DNA from: an uncultured Bacillota bacterium
Lineage (GTDB): Bacteria; Bacillota; Clostridia; Christensenellales; Borkfalkiaceae
Assembly: GCA_949297575.1 (NCBI GenBank)
Contig: CASFTB010000002.1
Location: forward strand, 1-64,000
DNA: 64,000 nt
Reading direction: 5' to 3'
Under the pieces are notes generated by a model, which ran no database searches, was not told where the DNA came from, and saw only the letters and a list, made by a program, of their open reading frames with translations. The position numbers and the translations under genes were made by a program. Position 1 is the stretch's first letter; every line of letters starts with the position of its first letter. Shown here one piece after another: positions 25,491 through 33,302 of this stretch.

Positions 25491-28035
25491 ACCAGTTTTT
25501 CCCGAAATGTACTTCCGCCGTGAGCGGAACGAGGAGCTGCACCGCGTGCTCCATCTCATATTTAAGGATCTCAGAGACCGCCTCCCTTTCGTCCTCAAAC
25601 GCGTCGATGACGAGTTCGTCATGCACCTGCAAAATGAGTTCGGACCGGTACCCGCCTGCTTTCAGGCGTTTGGCAATGCGGACCATGGCGATCTTTATGA
25701 TATCCGCGCTGCTGCCTTGCAGAGGCATATTCATGGCGGCGCGCTCGCCGAAAGAGCGGATGTTGTAGTTGGAAGATCGGATCTCGGGGATGACGCGCTT
25801 TCTGCCCAGCAACGTCGTCACATAGCCGTGTTCACGCGCAAAGGCGACATTCGAATCCATGTACTTTTTCACGTCGGAATACCGCTCAAAATATTTTGCG
25901 ATGTACTCGCGTGCCTCTTTCGTAGCAATATTCAGGTTCGTCGCCAGCCCAAAATCGCTGATGCCGTAAATGATGCCGAAATTGACTGCCTTTGCCGCGC
26001 GGCGCTGCTGTGGCGTCACCTCGCCCTGCGGTATGCCGAACACCTGAGAAGCGGTGAGTGAATGGATATCCTGCCCCTCGTTGAAAGCCTCGATGAGCTC
26101 TTTGCAGCCGGAAAAATGCGCGAGCAGGCGCAGTTCGATCTGCGAATAATCTGCATCCAAAAGGACGCGATCCGTGCTTCGCGCGACGAAAAGTTTGCGC
26201 AGCTCTCTGCCGTCGTCATCCCGCACGGGGATGTTTTGCAGGTTCGGGTTGGTGCTTGAAAGCCTTCCCGTCGAGGTCAGTACCTGATTGAATGTCGTGT
26301 GCACGAGATCGGTCGCGGGGTCGATGAGCGGTTTGAAGCCGTCGATATAGGTGGAGAGCAGTTTCTGAAAATGTCGGCAGCGGAGCACGTCGCGGACGAT
26401 CTTATGATCGGGCGCAAGTTTTTCCAGCACCTCCGCATTTGTGGAATACGCCCCTCTTTTCCCCTTTTTCGGCGCAGGCAGCCCGAGCTTCTCGAACAGA
26501 ATCTTTCCCAGCTGCAACGGAGAACTCAGGTTAAATGCTTCCCCCGCCTGCCGGTAAATCTCGGCGGTGATCTCCTCTATCTCCGTTCTGTATCTCTTTT
26601 CAAAGAGAGCGGACATCGCGCGGTCCACTTTCACGCCGCTTTTCTCCATTTCATACAGCACATCGGCGAGAGGGAGTTCGACCTCCCTGTAAAGGGAGAG
26701 CAAACCCTCTTTTCGGATCTTCTCCAACAGCGCCCCGTACATTTCCAGCACGCCGACGGCGGGGGCGTCCGCAGACAGGCCGTATCCTTCCAACGCGGAA
26801 TTCAAATCATCCTTGCCCGTATAGTCTGCAAGATATTTCAGCAAGGAGACGTCTTCCGCTGGGCAGCAAAGCGCAGCACCCATCGAATCCAATGCATGGC
26901 GAAGGTCCTTTTTCCCGTATACAATGACCGTGCAGTCCGTCCGCGCGAACAGCCTCTGCAAGATCCGCGCTGCCTCCGCCGCATTCACGCCCTCCAAAAG
27001 AAGCGTGTGAGAAACGGAAAGGACAAACTCTCTCCCACCCGCGGCGAAGTGGTATTCATCGCCCGTCCGCACGGCGGAAAAGACGGACGGAGCGCCGAAT
27101 GCCTCAAAAAATTTTTCTTCGGCCGACACGATCACGCGCTCGGCGGCTGGTTTTTGTGCCGGCAGGGCGGACATCTTTTTCTCGGAAAAGATCGGCAGCT
27201 TGAGCAGAGAGGTAAATTCGAGGCGCAGGAACTGCGTGCGCACCTCCTCGGAAAAGGGCATTTCGATCTTTCCCGCATCGGCAGGAAGGTCGAGCGGCAC
27301 CGCCCTGTCTATGGTCGCGAGCGTACGGGATAGATAGGCCGAATCTTTTCCGTTTTCAAGTTTTTTTCTGATCGACGGTTCCAATTCCCCGATGTGTTCA
27401 TATATAGAGTCAAGAGCGCCGTATGCCGTCACGAGCCTGAATGCTGTCTTTTCCCCGATGCCGGGGACACCGGGAATATTGTCCGAACTGTCCCCCATCA
27501 GCGCCTTCATGTCGATGACGCGCGCCGGCTCATACCCTATTTCCGCGCAGAAATTGTCCTTGTTCAGTTTATACAGGTCGCTGACACCCGTCTTCGTGAT
27601 ATAGACGTCCGTGTGCTCGTCTACGAGCTGATAGGCATCCCTGTCCCCCGTGATGATCACGCTGTGCGCATTCTCAAACGCATGCGAGAGCGTGCCGATC
27701 AGGTCGTCCGCCTCATACCCTTCCTTCTCACACATCTCGATCTTCATGGATGCGAGCATAGATTTCAGCATGCCGACCTGCACGGCGAGGTCTTCGGGCA
27801 TCGGCTTGCGCGTCGCCTTGTACCCGTCGTACATTTTATGCCGGAACGTCGGCGCTTTCAGGTCAAAGGCGACGATCAGCTTGTCCGGCGAAAGATCGGA
27901 TATCAGTTTTAGAAGGAGTTTGACGAACCCGAACACGGCATTGGTCGGCGTACCGTCCCGCGTGGTCAGCATCTTGGTCGCATAAAAAGCGCGATTCAAA
28001 AGGCTGTTGCCGTCTATCAGCACGAGTTTATCCAT
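25477..28035 (-). CDS. polA: DNA polymerase I
   Basis: 852 residues from ATG 28035, preceded by AGGAGGAAAT. The N-terminal 5'-3' exonuclease (LIDGNSLLNRAFYA..., DDLIGTL, GDSSDNIPGVPGIGEKTA) spans about 1-290. The middle domain (about 310-480) keeps the 3'-5' exonuclease fold, but the DxE metal motif is missing (FSAVRTGDEY), so proofreading is probably absent, as in other Bacillota. Polymerase motifs A (DADYSQIELR), B (RRAAKAVNFGIIYG) and C (QVHDELVID) are intact. It acts in Okazaki fragment maturation and repair. Confidence 0.96.
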   Translation of the reverse strand: MDKLVLIDGNSLLNRAFYATKMLTTRDGTPTNAVFGFVKLLLKLISDLSPDKLIVAFDLKAPTFRHKMYDGYKATRKPMPEDLAVQVGMLKSMLASMKIEMCEKEGYEADDLIGTLSHAFENAHSVIITGDRDAYQLVDEHTDVYITKTGVSDLYKLNKDNFCAEIGYEPARVIDMKALMGDSSDNIPGVPGIGEKTAFRLVTAYGALDSIYEHIGELEPSIRKKLENGKDSAYLSRTLATIDRAVPLDLPADAGKIEMPFSEEVRTQFLRLEFTSLLKLPIFSEKKMSALPAQKPAAERVIVSAEEKFFEAFGAPSVFSAVRTGDEYHFAAGGREFVLSVSHTLLLEGVNAAEAARILQRLFARTDCTVIVYGKKDLRHALDSMGAALCCPAEDVSLLKYLADYTGKDDLNSALEGYGLSADAPAVGVLEMYGALLEKIRKEGLLSLYREVELPLADVLYEMEKSGVKVDRAMSALFEKRYRTEIEEITAEIYRQAGEAFNLSSPLQLGKILFEKLGLPAPKKGKRGAYSTNAEVLEKLAPDHKIVRDVLRCRHFQKLLSTYIDGFKPLIDPATDLVHTTFNQVLTSTGRLSSTNPNLQNIPVRDDDGRELRKLFVARSTDRVLLDADYSQIELRLLAHFSGCKELIEAFNEGQDIHSLTASQVFGIPQGEVTPQQRRAAKAVNFGIIYGISDFGLATNLNIATKEAREYIAKYFERYSDVKKYMDSNVAFAREHGYVTTLLGRKRVIPEIRSSNYNIRSFGERAAMNMPLQGSSADIIKIAMVRIAKRLKAGGYRSELILQVHDELVIDAFEDEREAVSEILKYEMEHAVQLLVPLTAEVHFGKNWYEAK

Positions 28036-28119
28036 ATAAATTTCCTCCTTTTTACAGGGGGCCGTTCCCGGACCTGTTCGAAAAATGCGCTCGTGCACAA
28101 GAGCGCCGCAAAACTTGAA

Positions 28120-28140
28120 AGGCCCCGCAAGGCGGGGCCT
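28120..28140 (-). terminator. GC-rich hairpin between the DUF4870-like gene and polA
   Basis: AGGCCCCGC-AAG-GCGGGGCCT, 9-bp perfect stem, 12 bases after the DUF4870-like stop. The minus-strand T tract is interrupted (TTCAAGTTTT), so termination is moderate at best. Confidence 0.55.
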
Positions 28141-28151
28141 CATTGAACAGC

Positions 28152-28595
28152 TTATCTGATGATGCGGAAACGCCCCAAAAGCGGAAGTTCCGTCTTCTCC
28201 CCTTTGACCACGCCGACGATCGCCCAAATACACGCGATGAGCATGAGCAGGCCGAACAGGCCGCACAAAATGCCGAGTATGGGGAACACAGCGCACAGGA
28301 TCCCGAAGAGAACTTCTCCCGCAACGGTGGCGATCAGAATGACGCACGCCTGGTTTGCGTGGAATCGCGCAAAATCATCCACGGGGTACAGGATAAGAGG
28401 CAGAAAAAACAGGATCCCGAAAAGATAAGCGAGCGCACAAACCGCTTTCTTTGTTTGTTCGTCCCCGCTTTCCTTTCCGCTGTTTTGTCCTTCTTCGTCA
28501 GGAGAAGGTGCCTCCGCCTGCTTCTGCGCAGTGCAGTCTTCCTGGCGCCGGCTCTCCTCTTCCTTTTCTTCGATATCTTTGTTTTCTTCAGACAC
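28152..28595 (-). CDS. DUF4870-like small membrane protein
   Basis: 147 residues from GTG 28595, supported by GGAGG eight bases upstream. The first ~48 residues are a highly charged, Glu/Gln-rich cytoplasmic tail. Three hydrophobic segments follow, with FARFHANQACVILIATVA resembling the conserved FHxxQ motif of the DUF4870/Tic20-like family. The molecular role of these proteins is unknown. It lies between lgt and polA on the same strand. Confidence 0.75.
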   Translation of the reverse strand: MSEENKDIEEKEEESRRQEDCTAQKQAEAPSPDEEGQNSGKESGDEQTKKAVCALAYLFGILFFLPLILYPVDDFARFHANQACVILIATVAGEVLFGILCAVFPILGILCGLFGLLMLIACIWAIVGVVKGEKTELPLLGRFRIIR

Positions 28596-28649
28596 GGTCC
28601 AAGCCTCCGATCTTTGTTCTATCTTTCATTGTATTCCATAGGCAAAAAA

Positions 28650-29513
28650 TTATTCGCCAGTTGTTTCCTCTTTTGGCTTCTCCTCCGCCTTCGCATAGGG
28701 CGGGTATAATGTTCTGCCCTTGGAACGGAGCACATAAGCGGCGACGATGACGGCCGCGCCGATCAGTATGAGCAGAATCGCCGTCGTCTGCGACGGAGAG
28801 AGAAAGGGAATGAAGGAGGCGCCCCGGTCGTCCGTGCGGAAAAATTCGACGACAAAACGCCAGATGCCGTATGCGATGAGGTAAACGGGGAATTCGAATC
28901 CCTTCCCCTTCCAATACATAAAAATTATGACGGCCGTCAGCGCAAAGAGGAAGAGTGCTTCAAACAGCTGGAGCGGGACGACGTTTGCCCAACCGTGCCC
29001 CCCGGTCGGCAGTTCGACCCACTGTCTTACGCCGTACCACGCGTCGGTGATGCCGCCATGGCAGCAGCCTGCCGTCAGGCACCCGATGCGCCCGAACCCG
29101 TGTGCGAGCGGGACGCATGCCGCCGCGATATTCGCGAGCGTGGGAAACCAGCGGTAGTGCTCGCCGCCCTTGCCGCAGAGGATTCGCCCGCCGATAAAAT
29201 AGACGAGCAGCATGCAGAGGACGCCGCCGATGAACCCGCCGTAAAAAGTGGCGCCCGTATTTTTATCGATCATAAATTTTCCCGTCGCAATGGCGTTGTA
29301 AACCGCCTGAAAGAGGACCGCGACGAGGTAGCCGACGACGACGGAGGCGACGATGCCGATCAGGATCAGATTCTGCAATTTCGCCGGCATCTTTCGCTTA
29401 TCGGCCATGATGCGGCAGAGCACGATGGCGCCGATGACGCCGAGCAGGATAAACACCTCGTACAGGGTGATCCCGGAGCCGTCCGCAAAGGTGATGATCT
29501 TGTTGGGATACAT
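28650..29513 (-). CDS. lgt: Prolipoprotein diacylglyceryl transferase family protein
   Basis: 287 residues with about seven membrane helices. The conserved segment VPLAHGFGRIGCLTAGCCHG (about 138-157) matches the variant GRxGC..AGCCHG signature common in Clostridia, in place of GRxGNFxNxE. The C-terminal part has the conserved Arg in GIWRFVVEFFRTDDRG. The enzyme moves diacylglyceryl from phosphatidylglycerol to the lipobox Cys of prelipoproteins. AGGAGAAAAC precedes the ATG. The gene lies eight bases after the ABC-F gene stop. Some proteins with this variant may not be canonical Lgt. Confidence 0.85.
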   Translation of the reverse strand: MYPNKIITFADGSGITLYEVFILLGVIGAIVLCRIMADKRKMPAKLQNLILIGIVASVVVGYLVAVLFQAVYNAIATGKFMIDKNTGATFYGGFIGGVLCMLLVYFIGGRILCGKGGEHYRWFPTLANIAAACVPLAHGFGRIGCLTAGCCHGGITDAWYGVRQWVELPTGGHGWANVVPLQLFEALFLFALTAVIIFMYWKGKGFEFPVYLIAYGIWRFVVEFFRTDDRGASFIPFLSPSQTTAILLILIGAAVIVAAYVLRSKGRTLYPPYAKAEEKPKEETTGE

Positions 29514-29521
29514 GTTTTCTC

Positions 29522-31099
29522 CTAATCCCCGATCAGGTCGAGGTATTCGTCATACGTTACATTCTTGTCGAAGGTCTTAGTGCCGTTGATCTCGACGATG
29601 CGGTTCGCGACTGTATTCATGAGCTCTTGGTCATGCGAAGTAAAGAGCATGCAGCCTTTAAAGTTGTTCATGCCGTTGTTGAGCGCCGTGATGGATTCGA
29701 GATCGAGGTGGTTCGTAGGCTCGTCGAAGATGAGGAAGTTGCTGCCTTCCAACATCATCTTCGCGAGCATGCAGCGCACCTTCTCTCCTCCCGACAAGAC
29801 CTTCGCTTTTTTGAGGGCCTCTTCACCCGAAAAGAGCATCCTCCCCAGCCAGCCGCGCAGATATTCTTCGTAGTGATCGCTTGAAAATTGGCTGAGCCAT
29901 TCGACGAGGGTAAGATCGCACCCCTCGAAATACTCGTTGTTGTTCTGCGGGAGTACGGAAAGCGTGATGGTCTTCCCCCACTTCACCGTCCCCGCATCCG
30001 GCTGCACTTTTCCGGTCAGCACGTCGAAGAGCATGGTGATGGTCGTGCTCTTATCCCCCACGAAACCAATCTTGTCGTTCTTTTGAACGATCAGGTCCAG
30101 ATTTTCGAAATACCCCTTTTTCGTCAGCCCTTCGACCATGAGGATATCGTTGCCGATCTCCCTTTCAAATTTAAAGTCGATGAACGGATATTTGCGGAGG
30201 GAGGGCTTTATGTCGTTCAGCGTGAGTCTTTCGAGTTCTTTTTTACGGGAAGTCGCCTGGCGTGATTTGGAGGCATTCGCCGCGAAGCGGGCGATGAACT
30301 CCTGCAGCTCTTTGGCGCGCTGCTCCATCTTCTTGTTCTGGTCGCGCATCTGGCGGGCAATGAGCTGGCTGGTCTGATACCAGAAATCATAATTCCCGAG
30401 GAAGAGCTGTATCTTGCCGAAATCGACGTCGCAGATATACGTGCACACCTTGTTCAGGAAGTGCCTGTTGTGCGAAACGATGATGATCGTGTTCTCAAAA
30501 TCCAACAGATAGTTTTCCAACCAGCGGACGGTCTTAATGTCAAGGTTATTTGTCGGCTCGTCGAGGAGCAGGATATCGGGATTGCCGAACAGGGCCTGGG
30601 CGAGCAGCACCTTGACCTTCATCTTCGCATCCAGTTCCCCCATCATCATCTGATGGTATTCGGAAGGGATGTCGAGCTCATTGAGGAGCGTTTCCGCCTC
30701 CGATTCCGCTTCCCAGCCGTTCAGTTCGGCAAACTCGCTCTCCAATTCGGACGCGCGGATGCCGTCCGCCTCGGAAAAATCCGCCTTTGCGTACAGCGCA
30801 TCCTTCTCGTCCATGATGTCCACGAGGCGCTTGTGCCCGAGCATGACCGTCCGCACGACAGTCTGGTCGTCATAGGCGTTCTGGTTCTGCATGAGCACGG
30901 ACATACGCTCATTTTTGTCCATCGAGACCTCGCCTTTATTCGGCTCGATCTCTCCAGAAAGCACCTTCAGAAAAGTGGATTTTCCCGCACCGTTCGCGCC
31001 GATGATCCCGTAGCAGTTCCCTTTCGTGAATTTGAGATTGACGTCCTCAAACAGCTTCTTGCTGCCATATTGAAGGCTGACGTTCGTTACCTGTAACAT
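29522..31099 (-). CDS. ABC-F family ATPase, YbiT/YkpA-like
   Basis: 525 residues, two ABC domains joined by a charged linker (about 245-300), no membrane segments. ABC1 has Walker A GANGAGKST (34-42) and LLLDEPTNNLD, but its signature region reads MMGELDAKMK instead of LSGGE. ABC2 has a canonical signature LSGGEKVRCMLAKMML and FDEPTNHLD, but its Walker A reads VGDKSTTITMLF with Ile at the Lys position. One composite ATP site therefore looks active and the other degenerate. ABC-F proteins act on the ribosomal E site in translation control; the role of this one is not known. GAGGT lies before the ATG. Confidence 0.88.
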   Translation of the reverse strand: MLQVTNVSLQYGSKKLFEDVNLKFTKGNCYGIIGANGAGKSTFLKVLSGEIEPNKGEVSMDKNERMSVLMQNQNAYDDQTVVRTVMLGHKRLVDIMDEKDALYAKADFSEADGIRASELESEFAELNGWEAESEAETLLNELDIPSEYHQMMMGELDAKMKVKVLLAQALFGNPDILLLDEPTNNLDIKTVRWLENYLLDFENTIIIVSHNRHFLNKVCTYICDVDFGKIQLFLGNYDFWYQTSQLIARQMRDQNKKMEQRAKELQEFIARFAANASKSRQATSRKKELERLTLNDIKPSLRKYPFIDFKFEREIGNDILMVEGLTKKGYFENLDLIVQKNDKIGFVGDKSTTITMLFDVLTGKVQPDAGTVKWGKTITLSVLPQNNNEYFEGCDLTLVEWLSQFSSDHYEEYLRGWLGRMLFSGEEALKKAKVLSGGEKVRCMLAKMMLEGSNFLIFDEPTNHLDLESITALNNGMNNFKGCMLFTSHDQELMNTVANRIVEINGTKTFDKNVTYDEYLDLIGD

Positions 31100-31157
31100 T
31101 TTTACCTCTTCGATCTCGTATTACACCAATTATAACACATTCGGCGGCAAAGCACAA

Positions 31158-31191
31158 CAAAAAGAGCAGCCCCGAAAAAATTCGGAACTGC
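31158..31191 (-). terminator. Terminator of the SPFH gene
   Basis: On the minus strand GCAGTTCCGAA-TTTT-TTCGGGGCTGC (two G-U pairs) is followed by TCTTTTTG, about 75 bases after the SPFH stop. Confidence 0.75.
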
Positions 31192-31263
31192 ATTCCTCTC
31201 TTTTTCGCCCGGAGGAAACGGATGCGGCTGCGGGCGCCGCAGCACCCGCTCCCGCTCAGTATG

Positions 31264-32196
31264 TCACATCGATCCGCTGTTTACGACGGGCTGTGCGTCT
31301 TTGTTTCCGCACAGGACGACGAGGAGGTTTGAAACCATCGCTGCCTTTTTCTCTTCGTCCAGCTGAACGACGCCGTTCTCATTCAGTTTCTTGAGTGCCA
31401 TTTCGACCATACTGACTGCACCGTCCACGATCTTTTGGCGCGCCGCGATGATCGCAGACGCCTGCTGCCTCTGCAGCATCGCCGCGGCGATCTCGGGGGC
31501 GTAGGCAAGGTGGGCGATGCGCGCCTCCGATATTTCTATCCCCGCGATCTCCACGCGGCCCTGGATCTCGCGGCGTAGGATCTCAGCTATTTCGACGGAA
31601 GATCCCCGCAGCGACTTTTCGTCGCCGTTTTCGGATACGTCGTACGGGTACTGCCGCGCGACCTGGCGGATGGCGGCATCACATTGCGTCGATATGTACG
31701 ACACATAATTGTCTACGTCAAAAACGGCGCGCGCGGTATCCACGACCTTCCAGATGACGACGACGCCGATCTCGATGGGGTTTCCCTCTTCATCGTTGAC
31801 CTTCTGCTTTTCATTGTTGAGCGTCATCGCCTTTAAAGAGAGTTTCTTTCCCGTTCCGACGAAATTCCCCGACGCGGGGTTGAAAGCCGAACAGAAAGGA
31901 TTCACCCAGAAAAACCCTTCCGTCTTGATCGAGCCGTGATATTTGCCGAAGAGCGTAAGCACGAGCGCCTCGTTCGGGTTCACGATCTTCAACCCGAGCA
32001 GCATAAACGAACCGACCACGATAAGAGCGACCCCCGCAGCCACGAGCAAGATGAGCAACGCGTCCGACCCCGTCTGTCCGCTTGCCGCGCACAGCGCGAT
32101 GCCTGCCGCGAGAAGGAGCACGCACAACGCGAGCATACCCCAGCCGTGTTTGGGGCGAAGCACGATCTCCGCCGTCTGCTTTTTAGCCTCTTCCAT
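31264..32196 (-). CDS. SPFH/band-7 domain membrane protein
   Basis: 310 residues from ATG 32196 (AAGGAGGAATACC upstream). Two close hydrophobic segments (about 20-40 and 45-68) anchor it, followed by the SPFH domain starting NPNEALVLTLFGKYHGSIKTEGFFWVNPF. The core reads VIWKVVDTARAVFDVDNYVSYI and AYAPEIAAAMLQRQQASAIIAARQKIVDGA, very close to the flotillin-like/stomatin group. Such proteins form large cage-like assemblies on the membrane that organise proteases or transporters. No NfeD-like partner is adjacent. Confidence 0.88.
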   Translation of the reverse strand: MEEAKKQTAEIVLRPKHGWGMLALCVLLLAAGIALCAASGQTGSDALLILLVAAGVALIVVGSFMLLGLKIVNPNEALVLTLFGKYHGSIKTEGFFWVNPFCSAFNPASGNFVGTGKKLSLKAMTLNNEKQKVNDEEGNPIEIGVVVIWKVVDTARAVFDVDNYVSYISTQCDAAIRQVARQYPYDVSENGDEKSLRGSSVEIAEILRREIQGRVEIAGIEISEARIAHLAYAPEIAAAMLQRQQASAIIAARQKIVDGAVSMVEMALKKLNENGVVQLDEEKKAAMVSNLLVVLCGNKDAQPVVNSGSM

Positions 32197-32225
32197 TTCG
32201 GTATTCCTCCTTTTTTGCTGATTCA

Positions 32226-32254
32226 ATGATAACAAAAAGAGAGGCTCTCGTCAA
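32226..32254 (-). promoter_or_regulatory. Predicted promoter of the SPFH gene
   Basis: On the minus strand TTGACG (32249-32254), 17 bases, TATCAT (32226-32231), with the GGAGG of the SPFH gene downstream. Confidence 0.6.
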
Positions 32255-32255
32255 G

Positions 32256-33302
32256 TCATTTGCCGATGCCGATCCCCGTTTCTCCGTAAGAGAGCGCGGG
32301 TGCGTCGGAAAAGGCGAGCCCGTTCTTCAGCGCAAACTCTTTGAACCCCCTGTACAGGGCGGGATATCGGCTGTTGAACGCGGTATAATCTGCCAGCCCG
32401 CAATAGGCCGTCAGCTCCAAAGCGGGGTCGAATGCGGACAGCGACATGGACGGGAGCGAGAAAAAGTCGGTCAGCTCGCGCGTGCGGGAGTCAACGGTAA
32501 GGAAGAGTGCCCCGATCCCCTTCCAGAGCGCGATCACGTTTCCGTGAAATCTTCCGCCCATAGAAAAGCTGCATCCGTCCAGCGCCGAAAACCACTCGCG
32601 GATGCCGAGCGGCATTGCGGCCTCCCTGTACAGCCATCCCGCCACATAATTATAAAAGGCGGTATCCTGTGCATGCTCCGGCAAAAACTTTCGTGCCGTC
32701 TGCTCGATAAAGCGCATGCCGCGGTCTGCGCAGTAGCGCAGAAAATGTTTCTCCGGCGCGCTGAGGCGCCCGTAGAAAGTTCTGAAATTCGCGCACGCCT
32801 TCTTGCATCCGTCCGCGGCGCTAATTTTCAGCGCTGCGTTTTTCCAGCGGTACATCGAGGGGCAGCCGATGACCGCCGTATTCCGGATACCGTGGCGCTC
32901 CAGGATATCCGCGCTGTAATATCCGCGGACGCCAAGCAGCGCGCGCTCCTCCATCTTCTTCAGCAGACGAACGGTTTCGGGAGACAGTTTGAAGTGCGGG
33001 TCGAAATCGCCGCTCTGCAATCCGACGCTGACGGGAATAAACGGGATCGGGCAGGCATCCACCAACTTTTCCAAATGCGGGTAGCACGCGCCCTGCCTGA
33101 TCCAGATGAGGTCGGTGACGATGACCCTCCCGCATCCGCCGATCGCTTCGGCGGAATACGGAACGATCTTCGGCGCGAACAGCCTCTCGATGGAATCCCA
33201 AAAGGCGAGATTTCCCGTATTTTCCCCCAGCAGCCTGCATTGCTCTGCGGCCGTCGCGTCCTGAGGCAGAATATTCCGAAGAAGCCCCGTCTGACCGCTC
33301 AT
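32256..33302 (-). CDS. Polysaccharide pyruvyltransferase family protein
   Basis: 348 residues. ATG 33302 overlaps the upstream stop by four bases (ATGA) and has GGAGGAAA before it; the longer open frame upstream is a shadow. It shows the GT-B-like layout of the CsaB/WcaK family: VTDLIWIRQGACYPHL, a central IPVSVGLQSGDF, and a C-terminal MGGRFHGNVIALWKGIGALF with the conserved RxHG and VDSRTRELTDFF. These enzymes add pyruvate ketals to surface glycans. The translational overlap with the glycosyltransferase-HAD gene suggests both act on the same polymer. Confidence 0.82.
   Translation of the reverse strand: MSGQTGLLRNILPQDATAAEQCRLLGENTGNLAFWDSIERLFAPKIVPYSAEAIGGCGRVIVTDLIWIRQGACYPHLEKLVDACPIPFIPVSVGLQSGDFDPHFKLSPETVRLLKKMEERALLGVRGYYSADILERHGIRNTAVIGCPSMYRWKNAALKISAADGCKKACANFRTFYGRLSAPEKHFLRYCADRGMRFIEQTARKFLPEHAQDTAFYNYVAGWLYREAAMPLGIREWFSALDGCSFSMGGRFHGNVIALWKGIGALFLTVDSRTRELTDFFSLPSMSLSAFDPALELTAYCGLADYTAFNSRYPALYRGFKEFALKNGLAFSDAPALSYGETGIGIGK

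Noticed and set aside
25477-28035. Loss of the proofreading motif in Pol I as a novelty
   Set aside because: An inactive 3'-5' exonuclease domain is usual in Pol I of Bacillota.
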